A stretch of DNA of 64,000 nt. Source: Litchfieldella xinjiangensis. GTDB lineage: Bacteria; Pseudomonadota; Gammaproteobacteria; Pseudomonadales; Halomonadaceae. The position numbers and the translations under genes were made by a program. Shown one piece after another: positions 36,482 to 46,020 of this stretch; the first letter of the stretch is position 1; every line of letters starts with the position of its first letter. The notes below the pieces were generated by a model. That model had not been told where the DNA came from, ran no database searches, and saw nothing but the letters and a program-made list of their open reading frames with translations. The stretch lies in NCBI RefSeq assembly GCF_000759345.1, contig NZ_JPZL01000001.1, positions 372,001 through 436,000 of the forward strand. The letters run 5' to 3'.

Positions 36482-38042
36482 GGTACTGGTGGTCGGTGCC
36501 GGGGCAGCGGGGCTCTCTCTGGCGCTCGAATTGGCCGACTACCGACGTATCACACTGATATCGCCTGGCACCGAGACCCATGGGGCCAGCCAGTGGGCCC
36601 AGGGTGGCATTGCGGCCGTACTCTCTCCCCAGGACGACCTCGAAGCCCATGTCGCGGATACCCTTCGTGCCGGGGACGGCCTCTGCGATGAAGCTGCCGT
36701 ACGCTTCACGGTCGCGCACGGCCCCGAAGCCATCGACCGGCTCCTCGCACTAGGCATGCCCTTCACGCCGGACACAGCCCCGCAAGCCGCCTACCCTTTT
36801 CACCTGACCCGCGAAGGGGGTCATGGGGAACGACGCGTCATCCATGCCGCCGATGCCACCGGGCAGGCCCTGGTGCGCACCCTATGGGAACAGGTCACGT
36901 GTCACCCGCGCATCGTCGTGCGTCACGGCCTCACTGTCGTGGAATTGCTGAGCGACGCGCGAGGCCACTGTCGCGGTGCCTTCGCACTCGACGCCTCTGG
37001 CCGCGGAGAGAAGCTGCTTGCCCAGGATGTGGTGTTGGCCACGGGCGGGGCTAGTGGAATATATGCGCACACCACCAGCCCGGCGCCGGCCTGGGGAGAA
37101 GGCATGATCATGGCTGCGGAGCTCGGTGCCCCGCTGGTCAATCTCGAGTTTCAGCAGTTTCACCCAACCTGTCTCTATGATCCTGACGGGGCGCCCTTCC
37201 TGGTCAGTGAAGCCTTGCGGGGTGAAGGTGGAGTTCTCAGGAGCCTGGCGGGACATCGCTTCATGCCAAATATCGATCCGCGCGGCGAACTGGCACCCCG
37301 CGATATCGTGGCCCGTGCCATCGATGCCGAAATGAAGCGTGCGGGAAGCGACCACGTCTGGCTCGATATGACCCACTTACCTGTCGATGCCCTGGAACGC
37401 CTGTTCCCTACCATCAAGGCCCACTGCCATACGCGCGGCATCGATATGGCCCGCGAGCCTATTCCGGTGGTTCCCGCGGCACACTACAGCTGCGGAGGTA
37501 TCGGCACCGACCTGCATGGCGCCACCAGCGTACCGCACCTCTACGCTATCGGTGAGGTCGCCTATACCGGTCTGCACGGTGCCAACCGCATGGCCAGCAA
37601 CTCCCTTCTGGAATGCCTGGTCTTCGCTCATGCGGCAGCCGAGGCCCTGCGCATCCCCGAGCCCGGCCCCAACACGCCACTACGCCCTGGGCAGTTCGCG
37701 CGGCGTAGCAGCGACCTGTTGCCACGACTCGACGATACCGCGATCGAACGCTGGCGCTGCCAGCTACGCCGAACCATGAGTCAACAGGTCGGCATCGTAC
37801 GCAGCGACACTAGTCTGAAACGTGCCGATACGACGTTGAAGTCACTTCATGCCGAGGTCACCGAGGCTTGCCTGAAGTACGCTACGACGCCAGACCTGAT
37901 CACACTACACCACGCCGTCCGTCTTGCCCGCCTGACCGTCGACGCTGCGTATCGACGTCGCGAATCGCGTGGCCTGCATTTTTCCGTGGATTGCCCCGAC
38001 AGGAATGTGGGCGCATTGCCCAGCATGAGCTACTTGAGCTGA
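36462..38042 (+). CDS. nadB: L-aspartate oxidase
   Basis: A 526-residue FAD enzyme oxidising L-aspartate to iminoaspartate, the first step of NAD synthesis. The dinucleotide-binding VVGAGAAGL is near residue 12, SQWAQGGIAAV near 43, the active-site HPT in EFQQFHPTCLYD near 235, and CGGIGTDLHG near 346. It was started at ATG 36462 because the family N-terminus follows at once; ATG 36444 adds six residues and is possible. The end overlaps the convergent ygfX gene by 13 bases. Confidence 0.95.
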   Translation: MTISDHEVLVVGAGAAGLSLALELADYRRITLISPGTETHGASQWAQGGIAAVLSPQDDLEAHVADTLRAGDGLCDEAAVRFTVAHGPEAIDRLLALGMPFTPDTAPQAAYPFHLTREGGHGERRVIHAADATGQALVRTLWEQVTCHPRIVVRHGLTVVELLSDARGHCRGAFALDASGRGEKLLAQDVVLATGGASGIYAHTTSPAPAWGEGMIMAAELGAPLVNLEFQQFHPTCLYDPDGAPFLVSEALRGEGGVLRSLAGHRFMPNIDPRGELAPRDIVARAIDAEMKRAGSDHVWLDMTHLPVDALERLFPTIKAHCHTRGIDMAREPIPVVPAAHYSCGGIGTDLHGATSVPHLYAIGEVAYTGLHGANRMASNSLLECLVFAHAAAEALRIPEPGPNTPLRPGQFARRSSDLLPRLDDTAIERWRCQLRRTMSQQVGIVRSDTSLKRADTTLKSLHAEVTEACLKYATTPDLITLHHAVRLARLTVDAAYRRRESRGLHFSVDCPDRNVGALPSMSYLS

Positions 38043-38491
38043 GACGCAGGAGAAGACGCCTGCATCTGCCCCAGCAAATGACGCCTCAAGCGGTGTAGCG
38101 CTTCCGGGGAGGCGCTATCCGGCCACAGCCAATAACGGCGCCGCCCCAGGCGCAAGCCAATGAGCCAGGGCCCGAGATAGTCGATGGTCACTGGCGTTGC
38201 TTGCCAGGGGGCGGCAGTATCGTCACGCATCTGCCAGCCCCCGTTGCCCTCGATGCCACTTGCGTCGGGCACCCAGCGCAGCTGCCAGCCGGATTGGCCA
38301 TGCCTCCTGGGCCAATCTTCCTTCCTCAACTCACTCCAGTACGCCACCCCTAGAAGCAAGAACGCCGCAGCGATTAGCCACGGCGGTGCATATACGGCAA
38401 GCAGGCCGAGGACCGATACGACCCCAGCGAACTGACTCGCCGCCGCAATCCTAGAGGGTACGATACTGATCGTTACCGGTGCTCTCGGCAT
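38030..38491 (-). CDS. ygfX: YgfX/CptA-like membrane protein
   Basis: A 153-residue protein with one or two N-terminal membrane segments (about 18-48) followed by a soluble domain with WQLRWVP and RRYWLWPDSAS, the late Trp-Pro motif of YgfX. In E. coli ygfX is encoded with sdhE and was described as an inhibitor of cytoskeletal proteins; that toxin role is debated. Here its start lies inside the sdhE reading frame, overlapping by 41 bases, so translation is probably coupled. Sequence conservation is weak; the call relies partly on the sdhE neighbour. Confidence 0.75.
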   Translation of the reverse strand: MPRAPVTISIVPSRIAAASQFAGVVSVLGLLAVYAPPWLIAAAFLLLGVAYWSELRKEDWPRRHGQSGWQLRWVPDASGIEGNGGWQMRDDTAAPWQATPVTIDYLGPWLIGLRLGRRRYWLWPDSASPEALHRLRRHLLGQMQASSPASQLK

Positions 38492-38744
38492 ACTCGACGA
38501 TCATCTTGACGATTCGGCGGCGGGTGGGATCCTCGGGCCATTCACGACGCATCAGCCACATGAACAGGTCCTGATCCTCTTCGGTGATCAAGTCGCGATA
38601 CGCCGCCTGGTCCTCAGGGGCGAGGCCGTCATAGCAATGATCGAGGAAGGGAATCAACAGCAGGTCGAGCTCCCACATACCGCGACGGGAGTGCCAATAG
38701 AGACGCTTGCGCATGATCTCATCGGCGGAGGTTTGTTCGCTCAA
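38451..38744 (-). CDS. sdhE: FAD assembly factor SdhE
   Basis: A small acidic helical protein of about 97 residues that promotes covalent FAD attachment to succinate dehydrogenase. The signature RGxxE reads SRRGMWELD, followed by the helices DHCYDGLAPED and DLFMWLMRREWP. I prefer the TTG at 38744, which has GAGG seven bases upstream and gives a family-like length; ATG 38714 would drop ten residues and lacks a ribosome site. The longer open frame to 38936 is not supported. Confidence 0.9.
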   Translation of the reverse strand: MSEQTSADEIMRKRLYWHSRRGMWELDLLLIPFLDHCYDGLAPEDQAAYRDLITEEDQDLFMWLMRREWPEDPTRRRIVKMIVEYAESTGNDQYRTL

Positions 38745-38948
38745 CGGTGACCTCGAAAGAATCGAATGGATGTCTGTCCTAGTATACGTGAGCCGCCCCC
38801 GCACGACACCCAACCCCGTCCCGTTTGGACCAAATGCTTCCTTCGTCGTGTAGTGCGTTGTTTTGGCACGGTTTGCGAAGTATGCTGGTGAGAAATAACA
38901 AGGCTGGTCGCCCTTACTGGCCTGGCACCGCCGCATGGAGAGAAGCCG

Positions 38949-39245
38949 ATGACCAAATCCGAGTTGATCGAGCAGATAGCGATGCGACAGCCCGAGCTGT
39001 CAGTCAAGGAAGTCGAAGCCGCCGTACGCATCATCCTGGATGACATCACCGATGCCCTGGCCGAGGGAGGACGTGTCGAGATTCGTGGTTTCGGGAGTTT
39101 CTCCCTCCACTACCGGGAGCCCCGCGTCGGACGCAATCCAAAGACCGGCGATCCGGTCGAACTTACCGGCAAGTTCGTGCCACACTTCAAACCTGGCAAG
39201 GAACTGCGCGAGCAGGTCAATGCCAGCCGCGCCCTAGGCTACTGA
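38949..39245 (+). CDS. ihfB: integration host factor beta subunit
   Basis: A 98-residue DNA-bending protein (E. coli 94). The conserved [11 protein letters not shown] start, [24 protein letters not shown] arm region (seen in pieces, with the intercalating Pro) and [11 protein letters not shown] are present. With IhfA it forms the heterodimer used in replication, recombination and transcription. The ATG is preceded by GGAGAAGCCG. It is followed by lapA after 43 bases, the usual ihfB-lapA-lapB order. Confidence 0.97.
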   Translation: MTKSELIEQIAMRQPELSVKEVEAAVRIILDDITDALAEGGRVEIRGFGSFSLHYREPRVGRNPKTGDPVELTGKFVPHFKPGKELREQVNASRALGY

Positions 39246-39288
39246 ACGGTCACGGGGTCGGGCTTAACCGTAGCGAAAAAGGACATTC

Positions 39289-39597
39289 ATGATGCGTTGG
39301 CTCAAAGGTGTGATCCTGGCCATTATTCTTATCGCGGTATTGCTGATCGGCATCCTGTTTGCCGTGAACAACCAGCAATCGTTGCCGCTGAACCTGATCT
39401 GGGTCGAGCTGCCTTCGGCGTCGCTCTCGGTCTGGCTATTGGGCGCCCTGGCCTGTGGGGTCCTGCTGGGCATGCTGGCCATGCTTGGGGTCTACCTGAG
39501 GTTGCGCACCCTGCTGACTCGCGTCCAGCGCCACAATCAGCAGCAGCGCAAGGAACTCGATCGGCTGCGCGTCCAGGAGCTCAAGGAAATCCCCTAA
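39289..39597 (+). CDS. lapA: lipopolysaccharide assembly protein LapA
   Basis: A 102-residue inner-membrane protein with two transmembrane helices (about 5-25 and 42-65) and a C-terminal coiled segment rich in Gln, Arg and Glu. The motif LFAVNNQQSLPLNLIW fits the LapA/YciS family, which works with LapB. Its stop is followed directly by the lapB ATG. Confidence 0.92.
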   Translation: MMRWLKGVILAIILIAVLLIGILFAVNNQQSLPLNLIWVELPSASLSVWLLGALACGVLLGMLAMLGVYLRLRTLLTRVQRHNQQQRKELDRLRVQELKEIP

Positions 39598-40779
39598 ATG
39601 CCCGATCTACAGCTGCTGGGCCTGCTTGTGGCAGCGCTCGGCATTGGCTGGTGGCTGGGGCGCCACGAAAGGAAGCGGGATAACAACACGACACAGCAGC
39701 CTTCACTCTCGCGCGAATATTTCGTCGGGTTGAATTATCTGCTCAACGAACAGCCCGACCGTGCGATCGAAACCTTCGTAGCCGCCCTTGAAGTCAACAG
39801 CGACACCATCGAGACGCACATCGCCCTGGGCAATCTGTTTCGCTCACGGGGTGAAGCCGATCGGGCCGTGAAGATCCATCAGAACCTCCTCGCCCGTCCG
39901 TCGCTGAGTGCGGCCCAGGGGAGTCAGGTGCAGCTCGAGCTGGCACGCGACTTCCTGAATCTGGGTCTGCTCGATCGCGCCGAACGCCTGCTGCAGACCG
40001 TAATACGCGAGACCCAGGACGAGGCCATTCGACAATCGGCAAAGCGGCGCCTGGTCGACCTGCTCGAACAGGAGCAGGAATGGCAGGCAGCACTCGACGT
40101 GGCCCAGCCAAGTCTGGTCAATCAGCATCAGGACATTCGCCGCGCGGCGGCCCACTGGTTATGTGAACTGGCCGAGCAGGACCGTCGCTCCGCCAGCCCA
40201 TCAATGGCACGCAAACGACTTCGCCAGGCGCTCTCCACCGACGAACAATGCGTTCGTGCCAATTGGTTGCTGGCGAAGCTGGAACACGATACGGGACACT
40301 ACAAAGCCGAAATCAAGATCCTCAAACGCATCCCGCAACAGGATCGCGATTTCACGCCGATCGTTCTCGAGCCCCTGCGTAGCGCCTATCGCCTGCTCGA
40401 CGACGAAAAGGGGCTGGAGCGCTACCTGCGTGAGCTGATCGACGCCACCCCCACCACCAGCGCCATTATCATGCTCGCCGAGACGCTCCAGCAGCGTGAC
40501 GGTGACGAGGCCGCCCTGGCGTTCATCAGAGAGCAACTCTTCATCGAGCCCAGCCTACGAGGTGTGGACTACCTCATGGATCTCTACCGCCAGCGCGCCG
40601 ACAGCGAAGAGCGCGAGCGTATCGACCTGCTCAAGCAGCATACGCATTCGCTGCTGGAAGCCCGGCCGCGTTACCGCTGTCATCGCTGCGGATACTCGGG
40701 CGGTCAGTTGCATTGGCGATGCCCAAGCTGCCGGAGCTGGGGCACGACCAAACCGATCACCGGCATCGAAGGCGAATAA
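39598..40779 (+). CDS. lapB: lipopolysaccharide assembly protein LapB
   Basis: A 393-residue protein (E. coli YciM/LapB 389) anchored by an N-terminal helix, with about nine TPR repeats in the cytoplasm and a C-terminal rubredoxin-type metal knuckle (CHRCGYSGG and CPSCRSWG, near 361-380). In E. coli it directs FtsH to degrade LpxC and so limits lipid A synthesis. It directly follows lapA. In many relatives pyrF follows on the same strand; here pyrF is inverted and the two stop codons abut. Confidence 0.95.
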   Translation: MPDLQLLGLLVAALGIGWWLGRHERKRDNNTTQQPSLSREYFVGLNYLLNEQPDRAIETFVAALEVNSDTIETHIALGNLFRSRGEADRAVKIHQNLLARPSLSAAQGSQVQLELARDFLNLGLLDRAERLLQTVIRETQDEAIRQSAKRRLVDLLEQEQEWQAALDVAQPSLVNQHQDIRRAAAHWLCELAEQDRRSASPSMARKRLRQALSTDEQCVRANWLLAKLEHDTGHYKAEIKILKRIPQQDRDFTPIVLEPLRSAYRLLDDEKGLERYLRELIDATPTTSAIIMLAETLQQRDGDEAALAFIREQLFIEPSLRGVDYLMDLYRQRADSEERERIDLLKQHTHSLLEARPRYRCHRCGYSGGQLHWRCPSCRSWGTTKPITGIEGE

Positions 40780-41478
40780 TCAGAGGCCGAGTTCGTTCTC
40801 GATGGCAGACAGGGCGGCCATCGGCTCGTCTGCCTGAGTGACCGGGCGGCCGATTACCAGGTGCGTACTGCCCGCCTGCATGGCCTCGGCCGGTGTCAGG
40901 ATGCGTTGTTGATCGTCCGTTGATGCGAACGAGGGACGAATACCCGGCGTTACCTTGAGGAAATCGTCGCCACAGATATCGCGTAAACGCGCCGATTCCT
41001 GGGCCGAACAGACGACGCCGTGCATGCCGCTTGCCTGCGCCAACCTGGCCAGCCGTTCGACGTGGTCAGCAGCGGAAGAACTCACGCCCACCTCGGCGAG
41101 GTCGGCATCACTCATGCTGGTCAGCACCGTAACGGCAATCAGCCGGGTCTCGAGGCGTTGACTATCCAACCGCTCGCGTGCCGCCTCCATCATGCGCCGC
41201 CCCCCGCTGGCGTGAACATTGACCATCCATACGCCCTGCTCCGCAGCAGCTTGGACCGCGCCCGCCACGGTGTTGGGAATGTCGTGGAACTTGAGGTCGA
41301 GGAAGACCTCGAACCCACGCCCATGCAGCGCCTCGACGATCTCGGGTCCCCCGCGGGCAAACAACTCCTTGCCGACCTTGACACGGCAACGCGAAGGATC
41401 GAGACGATCGGCCATGCACAGGGCAGCGTCCATCGAAGGGTAATCAAGGGCGATGATCAAGGGCGAAGCAGTCGACAT
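40780..41478 (-). CDS. pyrF: orotidine 5'-phosphate decarboxylase
   Basis: A 232-residue TIM-barrel enzyme catalysing the last step of UMP synthesis. The catalytic segment [11 protein letters not shown] is near residue 60, with Lys, His and Asp intact, and the phosphate-binding VIGRPVTQA near 212. The stop (TGA on the minus strand) begins on the base after the lapB stop, so transcripts must overlap at their 3' ends. Its orientation differs from the common lapB-pyrF co-directional order. Confidence 0.96.
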   Translation of the reverse strand: MSTASPLIIALDYPSMDAALCMADRLDPSRCRVKVGKELFARGGPEIVEALHGRGFEVFLDLKFHDIPNTVAGAVQAAAEQGVWMVNVHASGGRRMMEAARERLDSQRLETRLIAVTVLTSMSDADLAEVGVSSSAADHVERLARLAQASGMHGVVCSAQESARLRDICGDDFLKVTPGIRPSFASTDDQQRILTPAEAMQAGSTHLVIGRPVTQADEPMAALSAIENELGL

Positions 41479-41706
41479 GGCCTGACGGGTCCTGGCGGGA
41501 TTGAGGGAAACCGGCGCAGTGTACCACAGCCTGTCGAGTGTGCCGGGTACAGCCTATGTAGCTGATTTCCTCGCCGAAATGACGGCAATTTCTCACACGG
41601 CTGTCAGCGATCGACTCATTAAAAAAATCTCAATTAGCGTTAGTTTAAAAAGCGCCTGCAACCCAGGCCAACCATGAACGACTAAAACCATTCTCGAGGG
41701 AACGAC

Positions 41707-41973
41707 GTGAAAAAAGCTTTCCAAGTGCTGGCACTGTCACTGATGTTGGGTATCGCCTCACTGGCCCTGGCGCAGGATGTCGCGCCGATCAACCTGAACA
41801 CGGCAGATGCCGAATTGCTGTCGGAGCTCCCCGGTATCGGAAGCGCCAAGGCACAAGCCATCGTCGATGACCGTGACGCCAATGGCCCTTACGAGAGCGT
41901 CGATGAACTGAGCCGGGTGCCCGGCATCGGCGAGGCGACCGTCAATAATCTGCGCGACCAGGCAGAGATCTAA
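41707..41973 (+). CDS. ComEA-like helix-hairpin-helix protein, secreted
   Basis: An 88-residue protein with a Sec signal ([14 protein letters not shown]... cleaved after LALA near residue 22) and a pair of helix-hairpin-helix motifs: [18 protein letters not shown] and [12 protein letters not shown] (about 28-80). Such ComEA domains bind double-stranded DNA during natural transformation, but short secreted forms are widespread and often uncharacterised. The GTG start at 41707 follows GAGGGA. It stands alone and is followed by a strong hairpin. Confidence 0.88.
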   Translation: MKKAFQVLALSLMLGIASLALAQDVAPINLNTADAELLSELPGIGSAKAQAIVDDRDANGPYESVDELSRVPGIGEATVNNLRDQAEI

Positions 41974-41993
41974 TCAGCGAAGCAGGTACGCGA

Positions 41994-42025
41994 GGCGCAT
42001 CAGCAGGACAGACTGCTGATGCGCC
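41994..42025. terminator. strong hairpin between convergent comEA-like and SDR genes
   Basis: A perfect 13-bp stem (GGCGCATCAGCAG / CTGCTGATGCGCC) with the 6-base loop GACAGA, 21 bases after the ComEA-like stop. Neither side has a long U run, so it may act bidirectionally or as a 3'-end stabiliser. Confidence 0.6.
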
Positions 42026-42071
42026 ATTAGCGGATGCAGTCGCGTTGGGGCACTGATTGACGGGCTGGACT

Positions 42072-42833
42072 TCAAATCCGCAGCCCGCCGTCGCATTCCA
42101 GAATTCGCCCCGTGTAGTAATCGTTCTCGAAAATAAACGCCACGCTGAAGGCGATATCGTCAGGCTGGCCCAGCTGACCAAGCGGTACGCCACGGGTGAT
42201 TTTTTCCAGCATCTCGGGCCGCATCGAAGCCGTCATCTCTGTCTCGATGAACCCTGGCGCCACCCCACCCACTCGAATTCCATAACGGGCATACTCCTTC
42301 GCCCAGGTCACGGTCAGTGCGGCCACCCCCGCCTTGGCGGCGGCGTAGTTGCTCTGTCCCATGTTGCCAGCACGCGAAATACTCGAAATATTGACGATGA
42401 CGCCGCCATTGCCCGCCTCGATCATCTGACTGGCCGCCTCCCGGCCACACAGGAAGACCCCCGTCAGGTTGACGTCGATGACCTGTTGCCAATCGGCCAG
42501 GGATAACGTTTTCTCCACCTTGCCCTCGCGCGCCTTGACCATCAGCCCGTCCCGGGTAATGCCCGCATTGTTGACCAGGCCCTGGACAGGCCCGAGGTCA
42601 CGGGCAATCGCAGCGAACGCCTCACGAACCGACATTTCGTCAGCGACATCCATGTCGAAGGCCCGCGCATCGACCCCCTTGTCCCGCAAGGTGTCTACGG
42701 CTTGATCGAGAGGTTCTCGATCCCGGTCCAGCAGCGCCAGGCGAGCGCCCTTCTCTCCTAGCAGATGAGCCATGGCAAGCCCCAGCCCGCGCGCGCCGCC
42801 GGTAATCGCGATAACCGCCTTGTCGATTTGCAT
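42072..42833 (-). CDS. SDR family oxidoreductase (3-oxoacyl-ACP reductase-like)
   Basis: A 253-residue classical short-chain dehydrogenase. The NAD(P)-binding TGGARGLG is near residue 12, NNAG near 90, and the catalytic Ser (NISSIS) with Y-A-A-A-K near 160. The C-terminal ILECDGGLRI resembles FabG-like proteins. It is not in a fatty-acid gene cluster, so fatty acid, polyhydroxyalkanoate or another carbonyl substrate is possible. ATG 42833 is preceded by AGGAGAG; the longer open frame upstream is not supported. Confidence 0.9.
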   Translation of the reverse strand: MQIDKAVIAITGGARGLGLAMAHLLGEKGARLALLDRDREPLDQAVDTLRDKGVDARAFDMDVADEMSVREAFAAIARDLGPVQGLVNNAGITRDGLMVKAREGKVEKTLSLADWQQVIDVNLTGVFLCGREAASQMIEAGNGGVIVNISSISRAGNMGQSNYAAAKAGVAALTVTWAKEYARYGIRVGGVAPGFIETEMTASMRPEMLEKITRGVPLGQLGQPDDIAFSVAFIFENDYYTGRILECDGGLRI

Positions 42834-42986
42834 AATCTCTCCTGGAGCGTGGCAAAAATTCGCGTCCTTCATTGTGCATCGCAGCATATACAATACAACA
42901 GCCCAGATCGCCCCTTGGCGAAGGGATAGCTTGAAATCGAAGCGAATGTCACCATTTAGCCATGAGTCACCGTTAGCGGAGTCCGC

Positions 42987-43514
42987 ATGCCTTTCCTGTT
43001 GATATTTACCGTCTTCGCCCTGCTCGATTTCGTCGTTCTGTTCAGCGTCGGCAGCCATATCGGCTTGCTCACGACACTGCTCATGGTGCTGGCCACCGGC
43101 TTCATCGGCTTGCATCTAGTACGTCGTGAAGGCGTCGCCACGTTTCAGCGAGCCCAGCAGCGCCTGGCCCAAGGCGAGCTTCCTTCGCAGGAATTACTCA
43201 CCGGCGCTGCACTGATCTTTGGTGGTGCGTTGTTGATGGCGCCGGGGTTTCTCTCGGATACCCTCGGCTTCCTGTGTTTGATACCCACTTCCCGACGGCT
43301 GCTGGGAAAATGGCTGACGCGCGCAAGCCTCAAGCTCAAGGGGTTCGAGTATCGCCAGTACGACTTCAACGCTCGGCAATCCCCTCGCCCAGAGCGCGCC
43401 GACAACCCGCAAGACCCCGAAACATCCCGCTCCCGGGAGGAGCCAGGACAATCCCGTGGCGACAAACCTCCCCTTGAAGGCGACTTCATCTCGCGGGACG
43501 AGCCACACCGTTGA
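42987..43514 (+). CDS. fxsA: FxsA family membrane protein
   Basis: A 175-residue protein with four hydrophobic segments in the first 110 residues, including LLTTLLMVLATGFIG and the FxsA motif GALLMAPGFLSDTLG, and a hydrophilic C-terminal tail rich in Arg, Glu, Pro and Asp. In E. coli FxsA overexpression suppresses F exclusion of phage T7; its normal role is unknown. It is located just upstream of groS as in E. coli. Confidence 0.92.
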   Translation: MPFLLIFTVFALLDFVVLFSVGSHIGLLTTLLMVLATGFIGLHLVRREGVATFQRAQQRLAQGELPSQELLTGAALIFGGALLMAPGFLSDTLGFLCLIPTSRRLLGKWLTRASLKLKGFEYRQYDFNARQSPRPERADNPQDPETSRSREEPGQSRGDKPPLEGDFISRDEPHR

Positions 43515-43546
43515 ATTACAGCCGGTTATTTTTTTTATCGGCGGCC

Positions 43547-43574
43547 CTTGAAAGGGCTTTAGTAGCCCCCACTG
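43547..43574 (+). promoter_or_regulatory. sigma-32 heat-shock promoter of groSL
   Basis: CTTGAAA (43547-43553) and CCCCACTG (43567-43574) are 13 bases apart, close to the RpoH consensus CTTGAAA-N13-CCCCATNT. It lies about 150 bases before groS, so the mRNA would have a long leader. Confidence 0.85.
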
Positions 43575-43580
43575 ATGGGG

Positions 43581-43725
43581 CTAGAGACAAGCTCCGGCAG
43601 TAGGTGAACGCCTGCTGCCATCAACATGGAAGGCTTGTGCCTTCGACCGGAAGCGAGGCTTCCGGAACTGGTATGGAACCGTCATGCAAAGACATGACAC
43701 AGCAACCATCAGGAGAACGTGAGCA
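43581..43725 (+). promoter_or_regulatory. structured 5' leader of groS
   Basis: Between the sigma-32 promoter and groS there are stable inverted repeats: CCGGAAGC/GCTTCCGG around GAG (near 43648-43666) and GTCATG/CATGAC (43681-43686 and 43693-43698). A further AGCCCC/GGGGCT pair (43564-43582) overlaps the promoter. The ribosome site AGGAGAACGTGAGCA is not obviously sequestered. Function unknown. Confidence 0.45.
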
Positions 43726-44019
43726 ATGAACATCCGTCCCTTGCACGATCGCGTCGTCGTCCGTCGCGTCGAGGAAGAGCAAAAAACCGCTGGCGGCATC
43801 GTGCTTCCGGGCAACGCCCAGGAAAAACCGACACGTGGTGAAGTCCTCGCCGTCGGTAACGGCCGGATTCTCGACAACGGCGAAGTGCGTCCGCTTGACG
43901 TCAAGGTCGGCGACACCGTGATCTTCAAGGAAGGCTTCGGCGTCGAAAAGCAAAAGATCGACGGTGAAGAAGTCCTGATCATGAGCGAGAGCGATATCCT
44001 CGCCGTGGTCGAAGGCTAA
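43726..44019 (+). CDS. groS: co-chaperonin GroES
   Basis: A 97-residue Hsp10 (E. coli 97) that caps GroEL. The start [14 protein letters not shown], the mobile loop [19 protein letters not shown] (about 18-36) and the dome/base [11 protein letters not shown] are intact. The ATG is preceded by AGGAGAACGTGAGCA. It lies 60 bases before groL under the same sigma-32 promoter. Confidence 0.98.
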   Translation: MNIRPLHDRVVVRRVEEEQKTAGGIVLPGNAQEKPTRGEVLAVGNGRILDNGEVRPLDVKVGDTVIFKEGFGVEKQKIDGEEVLIMSESDILAVVEG

Positions 44020-44067
44020 GCCGCCTCCTCTTGCACTGACTGCTCAAGTTTAACGAACTAAACGTAG

Positions 44068-45720
<1,653 letters not shown>

Positions 45721-45801
45721 TATCGCCCCTACCGTTTCTGCGCTGTTCGCTTCGGTGCCTGTCATGACACCGGAGCGATAAGAAGACAGAAGCAAATAAA
45801 G

Positions 45802-45831
45802 ACCCCTGGGATAACCCCGGGGTTTTTTTTG
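45802..45831 (+). terminator. rho-independent terminator of groSL
   Basis: ACCCC-T-GGG pairs with CCC-C-GGGGT across an ATAA loop (45802-45823), followed by eight T residues. It lies 81 bases after the groL stop. Confidence 0.92.
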
Positions 45832-46020
45832 TTTTATCAGCACACAACTCCCACGAAGTGCTATCTTGGCTTATAAATGCCTGGCTTTATTAAAAGGCTG
45901 AAGCCCACCCTCACTTCAGACTCGAAAACAATGTGAGTGAGCAAAGCCCTACCCGTCAATTTATTGGTAAATAATGGATTAGAACTCTCATCTTGAGCCA
46001 TTAAAGGAGTAGTACAATAC

